Under the pieces are notes generated by a model that did no database searches, had not been told where the DNA came from, and saw only the letters and a program-made list of their open reading frames with translations. 64,000 nt of DNA from Odobenus rosmarus divergens (taxonomy: Eukaryota > Chordata > Mammalia > Carnivora > Odobenidae): contig NW_004451873.1 in NCBI RefSeq assembly GCF_000321225.1, positions 265,204 through 329,203 of the forward strand, written 5' to 3'. Of this stretch, positions 61,281 to 64,000 are shown one piece after another (the first letter of the stretch is position 1; each line of letters opens with the position of its first letter). The position numbers and the translations under genes were made by a program.

Positions 61281-63189
61281 TAAGCAACATACTTCTAAAT
61301 AACTCACAGATCAAAGAAGAAATCACATGAGAAATTACAAAATATTTTCAACTTAATGAAAATGAAAATACAGCATGAGGGAAATTTCAAGTGGTAAATG
61401 TTAATATTAAAAAAAAATGTCAGACAATTAATTCTGGATCAGAGAAAAGACACTTCTTTTATTGTAACAAGAAGGAAAGATGAGGGTATGAGCAAGCCTG
61501 GTGTTAGATATGGGAGTCATAGTTAATTGCTTGTACAGTCGCTGAGGTAGGAGGTGAGTACAACTGTTGCTGGTGTGGGTAGGCTGGGCTGTCAGGGTCA
61601 GAGGTTTGCAGGTGGTGGTAAACATCTGAAGGAGCTGTAGTGAGAATGGACAGGAGCACCAAAAAAGGAGAACAGGATTACTGGATCATACTGACAGCAC
61701 AGTCAGGTTGCTAACTGTATTTAGAAAGAAGTGCAAATATGAGAACGTGGTTTTGCAGACTCTAAAGGGAAGAGAACATAGACATTTAAAATTGAAGCTT
61801 CCTAAGTAGTGAGTAGCAAGGGACAATGAAGAGGGTTGAAGATACCAGCACGTGGCTGTCAGTGGCATCTAAGACAGATAGGGAAGGAAATACACAAAAG
61901 TGAACAGAAAACGGGTAAGAGTGGTGCCAGCACAATGTGAGAAGCCTGGAAGGACAGGAGACTGTGGTGAGACTATGATACTATTTCAATACTATTTCAG
62001 CACTGTCGAGTGATGACAAGGGCTAGGGTGCAATTCTGGAAGCTGGTATTTGAGTGGCATGAAAGGGAAGCCACTGGAGATGAGGAAGGTGAAGAACTGA
62101 AGATGGTACTAGAAAGTAAGCCAAGCAGACACTCACATTTTCCAGAACAATGACAGACTTGCAATGGGGAAGAAGACTGTAAAACAAGACCTAAAGTTTT
62201 CAATGAATGAAAGTGAATATTAAGTACAGATGACAGAAAACAGGCAAAAACATAAAATTTAGTGGCCCACATCTTGAAAGAGCAACAATTTTTTTAGTTA
62301 TCTCACATTTTTGAAAGCTATTTTTCCATTATTCTTCAGTAATCAGCTATGTTTTAGAGAGCTGATATTGCTCTAAATATTGCTAATAGAGTACTTTTCT
62401 CATATGGAAAACAAGCATTACAGATTTTATGTGATTATACCACCGTATGTTTACGAATTGTTACCAAGTTCAGCTAAAAAAAAATTCTGAGTAAAGATGC
62501 ATTAATTCTTGAACATAGAAAACAAATAGCACATGAATAATTTATTGAAAGCTTTTGTTGTCAGCAGCTTTACTAACAGAAGTAATATTTATGAAATCCC
62601 ACAGGACAATCTAACAACTTAAATATATGCAAAAGAGAACACAAGACTAAGAATCCATAATAATGAATCTTATAATATCAGAGCTATTTTCTGCAAAGAA
62701 AGCTGTGTGTGCATAAGCTCTCAATGGCAACGTAAACAGATGTTTCAGAAAGATCATGTCATTGTTTCACAAGGTCTGTAGACCAGGTTCTAGAATTCTT
62801 CTGTTCAAATATGTATTTAGCGATGGAAATAAACTGAATTCAAAAGCTTGTTAAAGCCTGATTAGCCTGAAGCTAATTCAAGCCTACATTAGTAAGCTGT
62901 CATATTAAGTCACAAATTCATATTTCCTTCATTGAGTTCTTACTCTCTTGTTAACATATTTCTGATAGAAAATAATCCTTGGGGAGGGGGGAGGAGAAAA
63001 GGAGATCTAAAAATCCAAGAAAGATGTTAACAGTATTAGAAGGATAAGACATGAACCCCAGAATACTCACAATGAAGCCACGTATATATTAACCAGGCAG
63101 TTGTAAATACATTTGTGAGAGGAAAATAAGACTTATCCATGCTATTATAACTGCATACCATTTTCACACAGATGTTGAATTAGTTACTA

Positions 63190-63870
63190 AAATGAAATGC
63201 AAATGGTCCTTAATCATTTTAAGAGATACTCAACGTAACTCATAATAAGAGAAATGCAAATTAAAACTACACTGAGATACAATTTCTTACCTACCATATT
63301 GGCAAAAATACAAATGTTTAACAACATACTCTATAGGCAAAGTATAGGGAAACAGGCTAATGGGAATGCAAAATGGCATATCCACTATAGAGGAAAGTTT
63401 GTAATATCTAGCACAATTATAATTGCATTTACCCTTTGATTTAGTAATCCTATGTCTATGAATCTATCCCAAAAATACACTGGCCAAAATATGAAAATAG
63501 GTACAAGCAAGACTATTCACTGCAGCACTACCCATAGCAGCCTGGAAACGGCCTTGAACACACGGTGGCACACTGATACAAGGAGGTACTGGGCAGTTGC
63601 AAATAAGACGACAGAATAACTTTATCTTCCACCTAGAATAAATAAAGTGAAAAAGCAAGACTGGAAAGAAGTGTGTATATTTATCTAAAAAAGGTAGGAT
63701 TATAATAGATACACACACATAATTTTTAACCTATACAAGGAGAGGAGATACAGTTAGAGAGGCCGGGAATTGAAGCTAGATGTCTCTGAATAGAACTTGT
63801 ACATAGATTTGACTTTGGGATCATGCAAATATTTTACAAATTTAAAATACAAAACTAAATCTTAAAAATC
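63190..63870 (+). repeat. Old L1 3' ORF2/UTR remnant
   Basis: Sense L1: gagaaatgcaaattaaaact, atctatcccaaaaatacact, agactattcactgcagcact, and tattttacaaatttaaaata at the end. Stops are frequent. Confidence 0.75.
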
Positions 63871-64000
63871 CCTAAACATTGAAAGCAGAGGTGGAACGAG
63901 CCTAAACCTCTAGTTGTCATTATAACCACCCAGACAGGAACTACTGTAAGAGAATTTAAGAACACAACAACCAAACTATACTTAATGGAATACACCCTAA

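Larger units (their letters stand above)
50540..64000 (-). other. NEO1: NEO1 intron 1 (3' part, partial)
   Basis: This is intron sequence upstream, in the transcript, of the first Ig exon; it ends at the tttttgtag acceptor. Listed separately are SINEs, a twin-primed L1, L2, MIR and DNA-transposon remnants. No exon, CpG-rich promoter or RNA gene was seen. Stretches with nothing I could assign: 50540-51223, 52255-53084, 53800-54240, 55020-55660, 56410-57770, 57800-58190, 60410-61070 and 61290-63180. These are AT-rich and probably include decayed repeats. 61430-62270 contains only short chance open frames. Confidence 0.85.

Overview
This window is ordinary vertebrate nuclear DNA from a carnivoran mammal. 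Most of it is intron and interspersed repeats, with four short coding exons of one gene on the minus strand. The carnivoran origin rests on about 27 tRNA-derived CAN-SINE (SINEC) copies on both strands. They carry the usual head with A and B boxes, a CT-rich tract and an AAATAAATAAA/poly-A tail, and many keep target-site duplications. L1 3' ends of carnivoran type are also present. The SINE wording (cccactccccctgcttgtg, then a run ending in aaataaataaataaaatc) suggests a caniform such as a seal, bear or mustelid; the species cannot be fixed from the sequence.

The gene is NEO1 (neogenin), the DCC-family receptor for netrins and RGM proteins. Reading right to left, the exons are 50539-50222 (first Ig domain), 44483-44208 (second Ig domain), 41033-40880 (first half of the third Ig domain) and 24804-24668 (second half of the third Ig domain). 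All four have GT-AG boundaries. The phases join without a stop, giving 885 nt or about 295 codons of ectodomain. The signal-peptide exon should lie beyond position 64000. The fourth Ig domain, fibronectin type III repeats, membrane segment and cytoplasmic tail should lie below position 1; none of them was found here.

Layout: 50540-64000 is part of the first intron; 44484-50221, 41034-44207 and 24805-40879 are complete introns (about 5.7, 3.2 and 16.1 kb); 1-24667 is part of the next intron. The introns hold SINEs, young and old L1, ancient L2 and MIR, hAT-type DNA transposon remnants, a possible LTR remnant, microsatellites and a 5S rRNA fragment. There is no CpG-rich stretch or promoter-like region, no functional tRNA or rRNA gene, and nothing prokaryotic.

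I found no new biological system. The observations worth a second look are structural: a perfect 118-bp tandem duplication, a ~125-bp inverted duplication of a MIR at ~96% identity, a twin-primed L1, an internally deleted L1 that keeps both ends and its target-site duplication, nested opposite-strand SINEs, and the 5S fragment. Family names for ancient repeats were assigned by eye, so their boundaries are approximate.
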